DNA from: Ricinus communis
Taxonomy: Eukaryota; Streptophyta; Magnoliopsida; Malpighiales; Euphorbiaceae
Assembly: GCF_019578655.1 (NCBI RefSeq)
Contig: NC_063263.1
Coordinates: 28,023,001-28,087,000, forward strand
Reading direction: 5' to 3'
DNA: 64,000 nucleotides
In this document: positions 23,473 through 34,323 of the stretch, one piece after another
Numbering within the stretch: position 1 is the stretch's first letter
How the letters are laid out: every line of letters starts with the position of its first letter
Notes under the pieces: model-generated
What the model saw: only the letters and a program-made list of their open reading frames with translations
Databases searched by the model: none
Told to the model about the DNA's origin: nothing
Translations under genes and position numbers: made by a program

Positions 23473-25247
23473 AATCACCCCACACTTAAGCTTTTGCTTA
23501 TCCTCAAGCAATCAATAACTCAATACATATACAAGCAACAATCACCTTCAAGATCCATGCTAAAGTTCACAACTTAACCTTATTCAACATATAAAGAATG
23601 AAACTCGAGTAGCTAAAAAATCATACACCTTCAAAGAAGAACTATAGTAATACCATCTCGAAATACAACTTTTATAACAACTCAGCATTAAAGACCAAGA
23701 ACCATTGCCTCATAGGAATCTCTCAAATCACTCACAGTGTTTACAGGTAAATAAGAAAATTCCCTCAATACAGCTGCACAAAACCTGTTTACCATAAGCT
23801 TGCTCATCAATCTCATCTTCGCTACTGTGAATAAATGAATACCAAAATCAAAGGGTCTTTACAAGGGTTGAAATGTGGTTAAGATAAAGGTAAGAATATT
23901 TGGATAGAAGTATAAAGTATACTGAAAAATCATGCAATTATTTAGAATGAATGCTTCAGGAGCTGAATGCCAAAACAACAAAAATACTCACTAAGCCTTA
24001 TTTGAAGTAAAGGATGCTCACAAGAATTAAATCTAAAGAGCTAAGAGCTAAGAAATAAGTCAAATTTTTTTTCCTTTTTTTCTTTTTCTTTTTCTTCTTT
24101 TATTTTTATTTTTATTTTTTTTAGCATATATGTATGCCACAACAGCTTACACAGGGGCTACATGATTAGTGACATAAACAACGAGAACAGTTATCCAATT
24201 TGGATTTAAGGGAGCATCAAAGAATGATTAAAAAGACTAAGTGAATTTATAGCAAAATTTAGGCACTATGATTCCATAAAAGAAGAAGCATAACACATAA
24301 TTATTCAGTATACAGGGTGAAAGAAAAGGTAAATGTATAGAATAGTGTATATGTAATGTATAGGTGCAAATCATGATGAAAAGGTTAAGGCTCAAAACTG
24401 GCTGACTAATGGAAACAAAAGGTAGGCTTTTGGCCAAATGTGGCGAATCCTAAGTTGCCAAAATCATCTAATGGTATTCAAAAGTTCATGTAACCTCAAC
24501 AAGTATTATAGAGCAAGTTCTAAAAACAACATTAAATACAATGCACACTCAAACAAGAAAATTCATGAGCATAATTTGCAATGGATGCTCAAATTTTGGT
24601 TCAAAAAATCATGTTTGAAATGGCTAAAATTTGCAATTGGTTCCCAGACTTATCAATTGAATCATCATATAAATTGTATAAGAGATTGACATAATCAAAG
24701 TTCAAAGATGAAGGTTGTAAATTTGCAAGGAACTTAAGCAACACCGGTTTAACCCGGCCAATTTGACATATTGAATATAGTGAAATTGCTTTCCAAGAAC
24801 AAAAATTGAGAGGGACAATCAATTACTAGTGTGTGAATTAAGTCATTAATTACAAAAGAATAAACTAAGCTTAAATGTCATGAAGAACCTAGGTCCTAAC
24901 ATCCTAAGAATAATCCATTATCATTGCCTAAACAATCAAGGGATAATAAGACCATAGATACCCACCCCACACTTGAGTATAACACTACCCTCAGTGATAG
25001 AAAAATAAAATCGGGTATATAATATAGCTAGCACATCAGAAGGGTGAAGATCATATTAAATGTACATAGCATAAAGGCAAAGCAAAGTGTTCCACTAAAA
25101 TAACATAACATGAAAGACAAATGAAAGAAAATAAAATAAAATGAAAATACAAAAAGAAATGAAATTAAAATCAAAACCAAAATCAAAATCAAAATAAAGA
25201 AAGAAAGAAAATAAGGAAAAGGAAAAGAAATAGAGCATAAATTTTTA
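23473..25247 (-). other. 3' non-coding region of element E with duplicated PPT motif
   Basis: PPT motifs lie at 23475-23487 and 24962-24974, with the shared Athila non-coding module between them (ATAAGCTTGC at 23794-23803, a TAGGCTTTTGGCCAAATG word at 24423-24440). A pyrimidine-rich microsatellite-like stretch lies at 24066-24121. I see no gene. Confidence 0.75.
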
Positions 25248-26360
25248 TCACTGCTGGTAGTTTGCCGAAGGCGCATCCTCACTGGCTGGATCGGTTGGAG
25301 GGTGAGGAGTAGGGGAAGGCACTGAAGGAGGGGGTAGTGGTGGCGGCACAGGATTCGTGAATAAACTTGTTAGATCAAACTCCATATCATCGATGAATCG
25401 CTGATTTTGTGCCCCAGACTCTGCCATCTTTTGTATTTGCTCCGCTATTAGGTCCGTCTGGGTGGCCTGCCTATCCAATCCATGCATAAGCTGCTGGAGC
25501 ATATCATTTAACCCTTGAAACTGTGTTGTATTCTCATCTTGAAATTGCCCAAACTCCTTTCTGTGCTGCACAAACTCAGTATAGTGCTGCTGGTATAAAT
25601 CACAAACTCGAATCTAGTCTGTCAGCCAAAGCACTAATCTGAGCACTCGATGTCCCTACAGAATAAGAAGGGGAAGCTCCAGATGTCACCATAAACACTC
25701 TGGCTGGGTTAGGAATCCTAACATCTAGAATCTCAGCCTTAGGGTCTTGGGCTCCTCGAGCTGTTGCCTCTCTAGCCTCCCTGACTATTGCACTGACGAG
25801 CCTGTACTGAATGCCATATGGGTGACGAGTGGTCGTGATCATCTGCATTTTGATCATTTTTCTGATCCCTAATGGTGTCATGTCACCAATCTGAGAAAGC
25901 TCGGATAAATAATCGTCCAGTACATCTAGTCTCTTGGCCAACCTAGTCACATACGGGCCAAAACAGTAGTGCATCTTCTTCTAGACATTGACTATAAAGG
26001 AACGGACTTGACGAGCCAACAAATATCCCATGTCAAGCTTCTTACGATGTTGCATAGCCCAGAGAATGAATACATCGGTCTATGTGACCGCTCCAAAACT
26101 ATCTCCTCGGCCTATAATCGTGTAAGCTAACAGTGTGCGGAGATAGTGGAGATGATCCGGAAGGCTAGATGCCTTAGACCTGCTGGGGTAATATGACTTT
26201 GGCTTGAGTACTAATGAATCCCACATGGTGTCGTACGAGATTGGGTTGATGTAGATGCATCCCTGATACTCCTCGCCTGAGGTCTCCTGCTCAGTCCATA
26301 AACCCAAATGCATGCCGAATTATGGAACTGACATTGAGAACTCCCACACCTACAAATCAG
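25248..26360 (-). pseudogene. Athila-type env-like/extra ORF of element E
   Basis: Three minus-strand frames in order (26360 to 25248) form one decayed protein. The first has 'MHLGLWTEQETSGEEYQG' and 'SKASSLPDHLHYLRTLLAY'. The middle has 'FGPYVTRLAKRL' and 'DMTPLGIRKMIKMQM'. The last is glutamine-rich followed by a proline-rich tail. Athila elements carry a third ORF of this kind after pol, sometimes called env-like. No signal peptide or convincing membrane segment is visible here, so an envelope role is not supported. At least two frame breaks occur, and the 5' side is cut where element G begins. Confidence 0.7.
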
Positions 26361-27158
26361 GTTCCTCTATAGAAACCTAGCCATATGTCTTGCCCCTATA
26401 GTAGTGAACGATCCAGTCTCAACCCACTTGGAGAAATAGTTAATTGCCATCACTATGTATCTGTGACCATTCAAGAAAGTTTTATCTCTCTGATGATGTT
26501 GATTCCTCAAGCTGCAAAAGGCCATGGGGATGTCAAATTATAAAGCCCTATCAGAGGTGTGCAACTCAAGTCACCGTAGAGCTGGCACTCACGACATTTC
26601 CTTACTAGAGTTATACAATCCTTTTCCATCGTTAACTAGTAATAACCTTGACGCATAACCTTTCTGGTTAACACTATACCATTCATATAAGGCCCGCATA
26701 CCCTTTTATGCATCTCCTCCATCACAACTTGCGCCTCCACATTTATAACACATCAAAGCTGGACACTTGAAGTCATTCTTCTATACGGCACCCCTTCATA
26801 GCTGAGATAATTTTTGGCATGTATCTGCAACACATACCTTTCCTTCGCAGTTGCTTCCTCAAGATATACCCTATCTTCTATAAATCTTTTCAGATTATAA
26901 GACCAAGGCTTCTCTTCTAGTCCCATTTAGACTTGCATTATCTGATCTCCTTGATAATAAGGTGCTCCTAGCTTTATGATTACTAACGGTTTCATTAGAA
27001 TTTACGAGGGGTTGTCCCACATTGATAATAGGGTAGCCAGTGCATTCACCATCTAGTTCTCATCTCGCGATAAATGTATGAACGAACACTTAGAAAAGTT
27101 TGCAAACCAAAGTCCTGAAGTAATTGATATATGGCTTCAACTTTTCCTTTTTCACTTC
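26361..27158 (-). pseudogene. pol: Tat-like integrase and linker remnant (element G)
   Basis: On the minus strand an HHCC-type zinc region is recognisable ('CRECQLYGDL', about 26575-26605), followed by 'NLTSPWPFAA' and the core 'NGHRYIVMAINYFSKWVET' near 26430-26485. Frames shift several times and stops are common. It ends abruptly at about 26360 where element E begins, so the C-terminal half of integrase is missing. Confidence 0.75.
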
Positions 27159-27805
27159 TCACTCTTCCAGGGCTTGTTGAATCACTAGCATGGAGTCCTC
27201 GTAGACCATCAATTGCTTCGCTCCTGCTACCATGGCCGTTTCCAATCTAAATAAACATGCTTCACACTCTGTCATGTTATTTGTCACTTTAAAATCCAAT
27301 CTTTTAGCCATTAGCAGCATCTCTCCTTTCGACATGATCAGAACTACTCCCAACCCTACACCTTTTGCATTTACAGCTCCATTAAAGTACACCTTCCATT
27401 CTTGAATCTAAATTGCCCCTAAATTTTCATCAAAAAACTCCATATCCCAAAGGCCATCTCTTTCGATTGCATTTTGAGCTAGTATTCTGCTACTGCCCTA
27501 CCCTTGAGAAATTTCTTAGTGATATACTCGATATTGAATTGCATTAAGAGCACTAACCATCTAGTCAACTTTCTTGTAAGAGACGGAGCTTCAAACAGAT
27601 ATTCCAGCGAGTCTATCTTTGAAATTTCTTGCTCTCTATTCGTAGCCCATATCATGGCTAAAAAAGTCTTTTCCATGAGGTTATATTTTGACTCATAAGG
27701 CAACAATTTTTTATTGAGATAATAAACTGCAAGCTCTACGTCATTAGGCCCACACTGTGCTACCATTGTTCCCATGGCTTCCTGATGTGCGTAAAATACA
27801 CACAT
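27159..27805 (-). pseudogene. pol: Tat-like RNase H domains (element G)
   Basis: Two RNase H-type segments are present. The segment at 27805-27479 follows RT and has AVYYLNKKLLPYESKYN, 'EKTFLAMIWATN' and 'EYLFEAPSLTRKLTRWL'. The segment at 27392-27159 is the archaeal-type RNase H typical of the Tat lineage, with MYFNGAVNAKGVGLGVVL and 'NNMTECEACLFRLETA'. The order RT, RNase H, aRNase H, integrase supports a Tat-clade element. The solo LTR F lies at 27806-29201. Confidence 0.85.
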
Positions 27806-29201
27806 CTAAATGGGGTTTTTAAGATTGATTTTCTGGACATTTGGATGTGAATTGGTCTCAACACTCACCCTATACGTATGTTTGTGTGCATTAGGTCCAA
27901 AAGAGGTCAAAGGATGATAAAGGAAAGAATTGGAGCATAATTGGACGTCAAAGCTGCCGAAACAAGCTAAGTATGCCCATGCGGAAGGTTAACACGGCCT
28001 TGTTGGATTAAACACTGCCGTGTTACCAACACGACCGTGTTGGATGCGTCAAACATGAAAGAAAAAGAAGCTTTTAGGGAGCACGGACACAAAGAGTAAC
28101 ACGGCCAGGAACACCAACCCGTGTCCCCAACACGGCCAGGGACATGGCCGTGTTGGAGGCGACAAGGGGTATTAATTAAAAGAATGAAGAGAGGAAAGGG
28201 AGGAGGCATCTAGGGTTAGAACGTCCCAAACCCTAATATTTCTCTCTCTAAGGGTTTTCTAAGTTGAAACCAAGAGAAAAGGAGACTTGGATCAAGGTTT
28301 CAATCTAATTCCCTTCGAAGATTGAAGATTGGGCAAGGTTCTTCTATTGGTTTTCAAATCGAGTAAGAGGAACAAGGATCGATTCAAGATTGAGCAAGAG
28401 GAATTGGGGCTGTTTACTCTCATCCAAGGGTGTAATAGGGTTTTCTCTACCTTTACTCATTGTTGTAATTGAATTCTTGTGTATTTTGATAATGAACATG
28501 ATTAGCTAGATGGATTAAATCCATTAGGATTTCTTTACTATGCTGGCTTAGTATTATATTGTTGGATTGTTTGGATTAGTTTTGTATTCTTCTTGCTTTC
28601 AGTATTAATAAGATAATGCATTATTCATGAGACGTTGTGAATTGTGTAGTTAGATTGCTTTGTGTGATTGAGAAGTCCATTTGGCAATTGGAATTTTGAA
28701 TAGCAAGAACTGGTTAATAATCACTTAGAGATAAGGATAATTAACTAGTCGGATTAAGAATTAACAAAGCTTAATAGAGGCGGATTAAAGCTTAATGCTA
28801 ATTTAAGAATCAATCGTTAGGAAGAGATTCCAACTTTAGGTTATTAGGTTTAGGAATTCGGTTATCTCGAGAGAAACCGAATTCTAAGAATTCATCCACG
28901 GAAGCATAATTAGACTCACCGATCCTTTATCTTTTGTTTGATTGCCAACTAGTTTAGATTCCCTTTGGGTTTGTCTTCTTGTCTTGATTATTTCATTTAT
29001 CAATTACTCTTGCATCTCCCTTAGGACTTAGCTTGTAGTTATTAGTTAGTTTAGAAATTATTCATCGCTAATTTTAGGTTAATATAACAAAGAACAAAGG
29101 AGTAACTCTGGGCTTTCACTTTCCCGAGGAATACGACCTTGATACTCGCCATTAGTGCTAGACTGCATCGATAGGTACACTGCCTTAGATTGTAGCTAAC
29201 A
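27806..29201 (+). mobile_element. F: solo LTR of an Athila-like element
   Basis: This plus-oriented LTR ends GTAGCTAACA. The flanks are cacat (27801-27805) and cagat (29202-29206), a 5 bp target duplication with one difference. Removing F and one flank copy restores the reading frame of the G pol gene. The U3 contains a run of cacggcc/ggccgtg inverted words (27968-28165) just before a TATA-like tattaattaaaag (about 28170). No internal sequence is present. The left terminus does not show a clean TG. Confidence 0.82.
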
Positions 29202-29660
29202 CAGATAGCACTTATCACTTCCTCATCCAAGGCTAAGTACAAAATCAAATACTTTTCATCTTTCAGTGGCTTTAGTACTGGCGGCTTCATTACATACTCT
29301 TTAATTTTATCGAAGGCTTTCTGACAATGCTCATCCCACACAACGGGTTGGTGTTTCCTTAAAAGCTTGAATATGGGATCATAAACCATCGTAAGCTTGA
29401 AAATGAACCTGTTGATGTATTGTAGGCATCCTAGAAATCCTCTGATTTCTGTTTTTGTCTTCAACGCTGGCATCTCTTGAATAGCCTTTACCTTGTTTGG
29501 ATCAATCTCCATTCCCAGCTGACTCACTATGTGCCCTAGCAGCTTCCCTGATGTTACTCTAAAAACACTCTTCTTCATATTAAGCCTCAATTTATATCGT
29601 TCCAGTCGTCCTAAGAACTTATCAAGAGCTTGGAAGTGTCCTTCCCTTGTTTTAGACGTG
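29202..29660 (-). pseudogene. pol: Tat-like reverse transcriptase C-terminus (element G)
   Basis: On the minus strand it reads 'KTREGHFQALDKFLGRLERY', then 'SGKLLGHIVSQLGMEIDPNK', GFLGCLQYINRFI and 'FDKIKEYVMKPPVLKPL'. This is the RT thumb leading into RNase H, in the Tat style. The catalytic YxDD lies upstream and is not present: coding stops at about 29660 where unrelated family-H sequence begins. Confidence 0.85.
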
Positions 29661-30200
29661 CAGGGCGTAAGAACTGAAACAATAGTGTAATGATCAAACG
29701 ACAGTGCAACAATACTTTAGTAAAGGAACTAGGTAAGAAAGTACCTTGGCGATAGTCTCGCGGTCTAGGGATACATGCTATAGCAGCTAGGATGTAAAGG
29801 AGATGTAGTTTGTCCTTCGAGATTGGATCATAAAATCCTCGAGCCGTTGTACCCTTCTAAGCTGATCGTCAGCTTCTCATCGGCAACATCAACAGTTTAG
29901 AACATAGATAGACGATGAGACAAATGCACTCATTTTTCTGTTAGGCTCACTCTCCCAGCCATAGATCCTCTCTAACAAATACCACACTCGAAAAGAGAGG
30001 TCGGCCAAGAGAACCCTCTTATGCTCGAGACCGACAATGGATAACAAATAAGGATCTCAGTGGTGGCACTCCCCAAGATAGTCATCATGAATCTGCAAAA
30101 AATACAAAGGTAAGTAATCGAACTTTTGAATTGTAAATGTAACTAATGAATCTTTATCTTACCTTTTCCTATGATATGGAGTTGATCCACATACGGTGCA
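29661..30200. other. Unassigned interior of an H-family element
   Basis: About 540 bases lie between the truncated G pol and the PMD region. There is no recognisable frame and no match seen to the sister copy at 50.4 kb, whose homology starts at about 30204. Probable H internal sequence lost from the other copy. Confidence 0.4.
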
Positions 30201-30203
30201 CGT

Positions 30204-31318
30204 GGACCTACGCCCACTCTAGGGGGATGCTTCTACGCTCAACCTTAGCAGCACAAGTGAGGAAAGGCTCAAGACATGCTAATAGGCTAAGAGCTTACTA
30301 GAAGGCCGATCTCCAAGGCCCATACCTGCATCCAAAGATTTAATAGCTTGCATACAAACATAAGAGAGCAAGGAATAAAAAATATAAACCAGAACTTACA
30401 TGTACATCATGCTAGAAATCATAGAGCCTCTTGCTCTCACGGACTGTGATGTCCATCAACTCATACATATATGCGAGAGCTATAGACCCTCAGTTGAAGG
30501 AGGAGACATGGTCCAAGTCCCTCAAGGGAGCCAAGTGGTGGAGGTTTAGTGAGTTCCTTGAATCACTAAACAAGGTAGTTTCAAAAAGGTACACAAGGAA
30601 TGTCCAAGCTATCTGATCCACCTTTCGTGTAGACCGAGGTGTGAATCCCCTATAATGGAGGGAAATGCTCTTATAAGCTAGGCATCATATGTTCTTGCGC
30701 ATAGGCAACCCTAGAAAATCAATGACGAACTGGTTCTGAGCATCAGACTATAGGTTATAGATAGCATCATCAAAAGGTACAGGCGTGCTAATGAAGTTGA
30801 TGTTGGTGATGGTAGTAAAAGATAGCAGAGACATTATCAACTCTCTAACTCGGATGTGAAAGGTATGCTTGGTGTTCATCCACCCGTTGACCAGCGTATA
30901 GAATGAGGTATGATCGATCCTCCAAGCAATAGAAGGAAAAGTATAAACAAACTGGTAAAATTGGGTGTCACCAATCCAAGCCTGGACAGAACTCGGCAGC
31001 TCGAAAAGAAAGACAGGAAAGAGTGTTTAGCGAAAGAAAAATACCTCATGGACGATTGAAACACACTCAATGCGTGCTTAATTTGGCCAGAACGTGGATT
31101 TCCTCCTTATTCACGAGCCCAACTTCTTTTTATCGCGAAATTAGTGGTGAAAAGTCTCAATCTAGTGCAAGTAGGGTGTGTCCAACAAATCTCGAGGAAG
31201 AGCTAGCCATTTTGGGACAAATTTTATGAAATTTGGCTAAGAAATAAGAAAGAAATAGAAAAAAAAAGAGTAAAAGGAGTTCAAAGAGAAAATAGGTAAG
31301 AATTGTTAAGAGGATATA
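30204..31318 (-). pseudogene. Plant mobile domain (PMD) remnant in H-family element, copy 2
   Basis: On the minus strand a degenerate frame resembles the plant mobile domain (MAIN/MAIL1-like family, also found in transposons). An N-terminal block has LVNGWMNTKHTFHIRV-like residues (about 30850-30895). The block 'AIYNL' ... 'NQFVIDFLGLPMRKNI' follows, then STRKVDQIAWTFLVYLFETT and LFSDSRNSLNLHHLAPLRDL (about 30525-30625). Next come GSIALAYMYELMD and SKRLYDF. Stops interrupt it. The plus-strand open stretch at 30431-30616 is an antisense shadow. The copy parallels 50450-51835. Confidence 0.68.
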
Positions 31319-31331
31319 TATATATATATAT
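31314..31331. repeat. TA microsatellite at left edge of viral insertion
   Basis: An (AT)n run directly joins H sequence to viral movement-protein sequence. A corresponding (AT)n run marks the right edge at 45716-45739. The uninterrupted sister repeat has a short gatatatatgta at about 51829-51840. Confidence 0.9.
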
Positions 31332-32165
31332 TGATGATTGGGAAATACCCAAAGTTCAAAAGAAACAAATTTATGAGTTTTCAAAGTTTCCTCTCTTCAA
31401 AACTGATTTTACTATCAAAACTGAAGAAAGAGATATTCAGATTTCAAAGCCTTTTGAAGAAATTTATCTTTTAAATCCAAAGACCCTCCAGAAGCATAAA
31501 GAAAAAGACTACAAGTATATCCATATAGGCCTTGTCCAGGTAGGAATAAAGCCCCTTACCAGAGAAGGTTTAGATACTTCCATCTTAGCAGTCCTTAGAG
31601 ATGCTGGGTTTACAAATTTTTATAATTCTTTATTAGGTACTGTCGAGTCAAGCCTCAATAAAGGACCAATTTCTTTCAATTATTTTTCAAACATTACAAT
31701 TTCATTAAATGATAAAAATATTTTAAAAAGCATTGTTCTTTAAAGAAAGACACATAATTACAAAATGCTTGAAGGATCTATTCCGATAGCATTGATTTTC
31801 AAAATACATTACAAAGCCATGATTTCTGCTTTTGGTTCAAAACACAAGCTCCATTCACCAAAAGGAGAAACCTTATTCCTACAAACAGATCTCTCCAAAT
31901 CCAATGCAACTATTCCAAAAACCATTCAATGGAAAGATATCACTCTTCCAGAAGAATGGATCCTTGAAGGAGCAACCCAACCTGAATCACCAAAGCAAAC
32001 AGAGCCAAATACAAATCTCAAAAATATAACCCAATTTCCAGATGGAAAGTAAAGCTTACATTCAACAGGAAATCAACCTCTTCTAGATTTTCTGATGATG
32101 ACTCTTCAACATCGACCATAGATATTGGAAGGGTATCAAAAATACCTTCTATTATTTATGCTCCT
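31332..32165 (+). pseudogene. MP: Endogenous florendovirus-like movement protein, block P1
   Basis: This belongs to the 30K-superfamily movement protein that opens caulimovirid polyproteins and widens plasmodesmata in functional viruses. Visible blocks are IPKVQKKQIYEFSKFPLF, the KDYKYIHIGLVQVGIKPLT strand region, 'LNKGPISFNYFSNITISLND', and after a stop 'GSIPIALIFKIHYKAM' and 'LPEEWILEGATQPESP'. Breaks are the missing N-terminal part at the TA tract, an in-frame TAA at 31741-31743, and a frameshift near 32050. The block ends at about 32165, where the strand of the viral sequence flips. Not functional. Confidence 0.87.
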
Positions 32166-32941
32166 TACAAAGAACAAACTTCATTTTCAATCTTCTTTTG
32201 CAAATCAGAGATTTTTCTTTGGACAAAATCATTTTGCATTTGATTTTGGATCCTTTTCAAACTCATATCTTGTTTCAAGTGGAAAAGCTGGGTTTGTTTT
32301 CCTTTGATCAAAGCATTTATCTCAAAATTGTAAATTGAGTGGGCTTTAATAAGATTGAGATTTCTCTTTTTGAGTTTTTCTATAAAAGGAAAAACAATCT
32401 TTGAATCTTTAGCTTTAAAAATAATACCAGCAGTAGTTACTTTGAAAGGAGTAATTAAATTGATAAAAGGAGTTCCCAAAATAACTATTTGCTGAAGATC
32501 TTTTGTAAGAATTAAAACATTTTTTAAAGCAATATTATTATTTAGAATTGCAGCTTCAGTTTTTCCTGCAATCCTAATCTTTGAACTATTGGTTGAAGTA
32601 AGCCTCTCTTTAGTTTCTTGATGATACCTTTTAGGAACCAGCTCATAATTGATACAGTTGAGGTCTGCTCCTGTATCAAATAAAGCAATGCTTTCTATTT
32701 GGAAATCACCAAGGAAAATGAGTTTTATTTGAATCAAATATTTTCTTGAGGTAATTTCCTTTAAAACGTTAATAAAGTTTTCTGGAACACTTTCAGAAAC
32801 CTCAAGATTTTGAAAATCATTTTCTTCTTCAGAATCAGAATCACTATTCTATTTGAGAATCAGGCTTTGAAGTAAAACATAATCATTTTGTTGTTTTTCT
32901 TTCAAATCTTTGAGCTTAGTTTTGATTTCTTTGATTTCTTT
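32165..32941 (-). pseudogene. PR: EVE aspartic protease and RT lead-in, block M1 copy a
   Basis: On the minus strand it carries the caulimovirid protease with catalytic D-T-G-A (32666-32677), preceded by a Ser/Asp-rich linker and 'DFQIESIALF' and followed by 'VILGTPFINLITPFKV'. It runs toward the RT lead-in and stops at 32165 where the opposite-strand block P1 abuts. A stop lies in the linker near 32851. No RT follows in this copy. Confidence 0.88.
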
Positions 32942-34323
32942 CTAAAGTTCTTGAACGGTAGGAAGAGGGTTTTTTAGCTTTTTCCCTTTATCCAAGATCA
33001 TAGTAAGATCATAAGTATTCTTACTAGAAGAGGGGACAAGGGTTTCAGTTTTTAAGATTTCTTTCAAAACTTGTTTTTGGATTTGGGGGTCATTAATATG
33101 CTTGACGGCTTCAAGAAGAGCTTCTTGTTGCCTAGTGAGCATATTAATATTCTTTGAAATATCTTCAGAATCTGATTCAGAATAATCGGATGAGGTTTTG
33201 ATTTTATCAATTTGAAACTCTTCCTCACTATTCGAAAATTCCGATTCAGAGAAATCAACAAGAAGAGCTGAAATTTTGCTTAAAACTTCATCTTCTATTT
33301 GGAGCTCATGGAGTTTTTTGGAAAACTTGCAATACTTTGAAGTATGGCCCTTCTTGCCACATTTATAGCAAGTAATTTTGCTAAAATATTTTTTAGAATT
33401 TTGTTTTGGAAATCTAGAAGAGGATGGCTTTTTGTAGAAATTCTCTTTGTTTTTGGGAGTCCTTCTATTTTTGAAAAAACGTTTTTTCTTAAAAGATTTG
33501 GAAAAATCTTCTTTGCATTTTCCTTTGCAGGTAGGGGAAGGCTCTATGGGATTATACTCAAACTGGTTACAAAAACTACCTAGTTCTTGCCTAGTCTTCT
33601 TCATTTCCTATTTGAGTTGCCTTTGAAGTTTAAGGTCATGGCATATCTTCAATCCTTCTTTCTGGGTAAGGCTCACTAATTCACCATAAGTGTAGAAATC
33701 ATAAGGGATCTGGCCATTATGGGCTTCTCTTATAGTATTCCTAACTCTTTCACCTAGTATCTTAGGTAAACCAGCTAAGAATTTCTCTTTTCAGAAAGGT
33801 TGGTTTGAATCTTCCCTAAGCATGACTCTGGTCAGGAAGGTGTCTTTGTAGGCTTGGAAATTGCTAAGCTTTTTACAGGTTAGATTGCTAAGGAGCTCAG
33901 CATTCTTATCTTTCAGAAGAGAAGGGTCTCCTATGAAATGGAGGGAAATCGTTAGGATTAAGGTTGACACAGCATCCTCAATTGGATTTCCTAGTTCATC
34001 TAAGATGGGAGTTGGAGCTGTTGTGCTTGTGTGAGATGGTAATCCCACCATCCTTTAAGCTGGCCAAAAAATCCAGCTCTGAGGAGTTCGGCAATGGCTC
34101 TATCAGAGGTACCGCTTTGGGTTTTGTAAGCATTGGCTGCCATGGTCATCTGTTGTAAGAGACCAAGAATATTGTATTCTAACATTCCATCTATATTCCA
34201 TTCATAGACGGAAGAGGCATTGAATCTAGATTGGGTTAGGATATTATTCCTATTTTCTATTCTTAGATCTGGAGCAATACTCCTAGGAGTATGCCAGGTC
34301 AATCTAGGGGCTTTCCATCCCAA
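32942..34323 (-). pseudogene. CP: EVE coat protein region, block M1 copy a
   Basis: This is the caulimovirid capsid protein. The core blocks are 'VYEWNIDGMLEYNILGLLQQ', 'FFGQLKGWWDYHLTQAQQ', 'SLHFIGDPSLLKDKNAE' and 'YKDTFLTRVMLRED'. The C-terminal zinc knuckle CYKCGKKGHTSKYC lies at 33329-33370, flanked by Lys-rich and acidic Ser/Glu-rich stretches. Breaks include a deletion with frame change near 34020 (copy b has about 30 more bases there), a stop near 33795 and a frame break at about 33605. It is a direct duplicate of the region at 39850-41457. Confidence 0.9.

Noticed and set aside
25028..25282. Hydrophobic minus-strand open frame that looks like a membrane protein
   Set aside because: It reads from an A/T-biased stretch (aaaatcaaaatc repeats) after the env-like ORF. 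The hydrophobicity reflects composition.
30431..30616. Plus-strand open frame (61 codons) in H
   Set aside because: Antisense shadow of the PMD remnant, which has family-like blocks on the minus strand.
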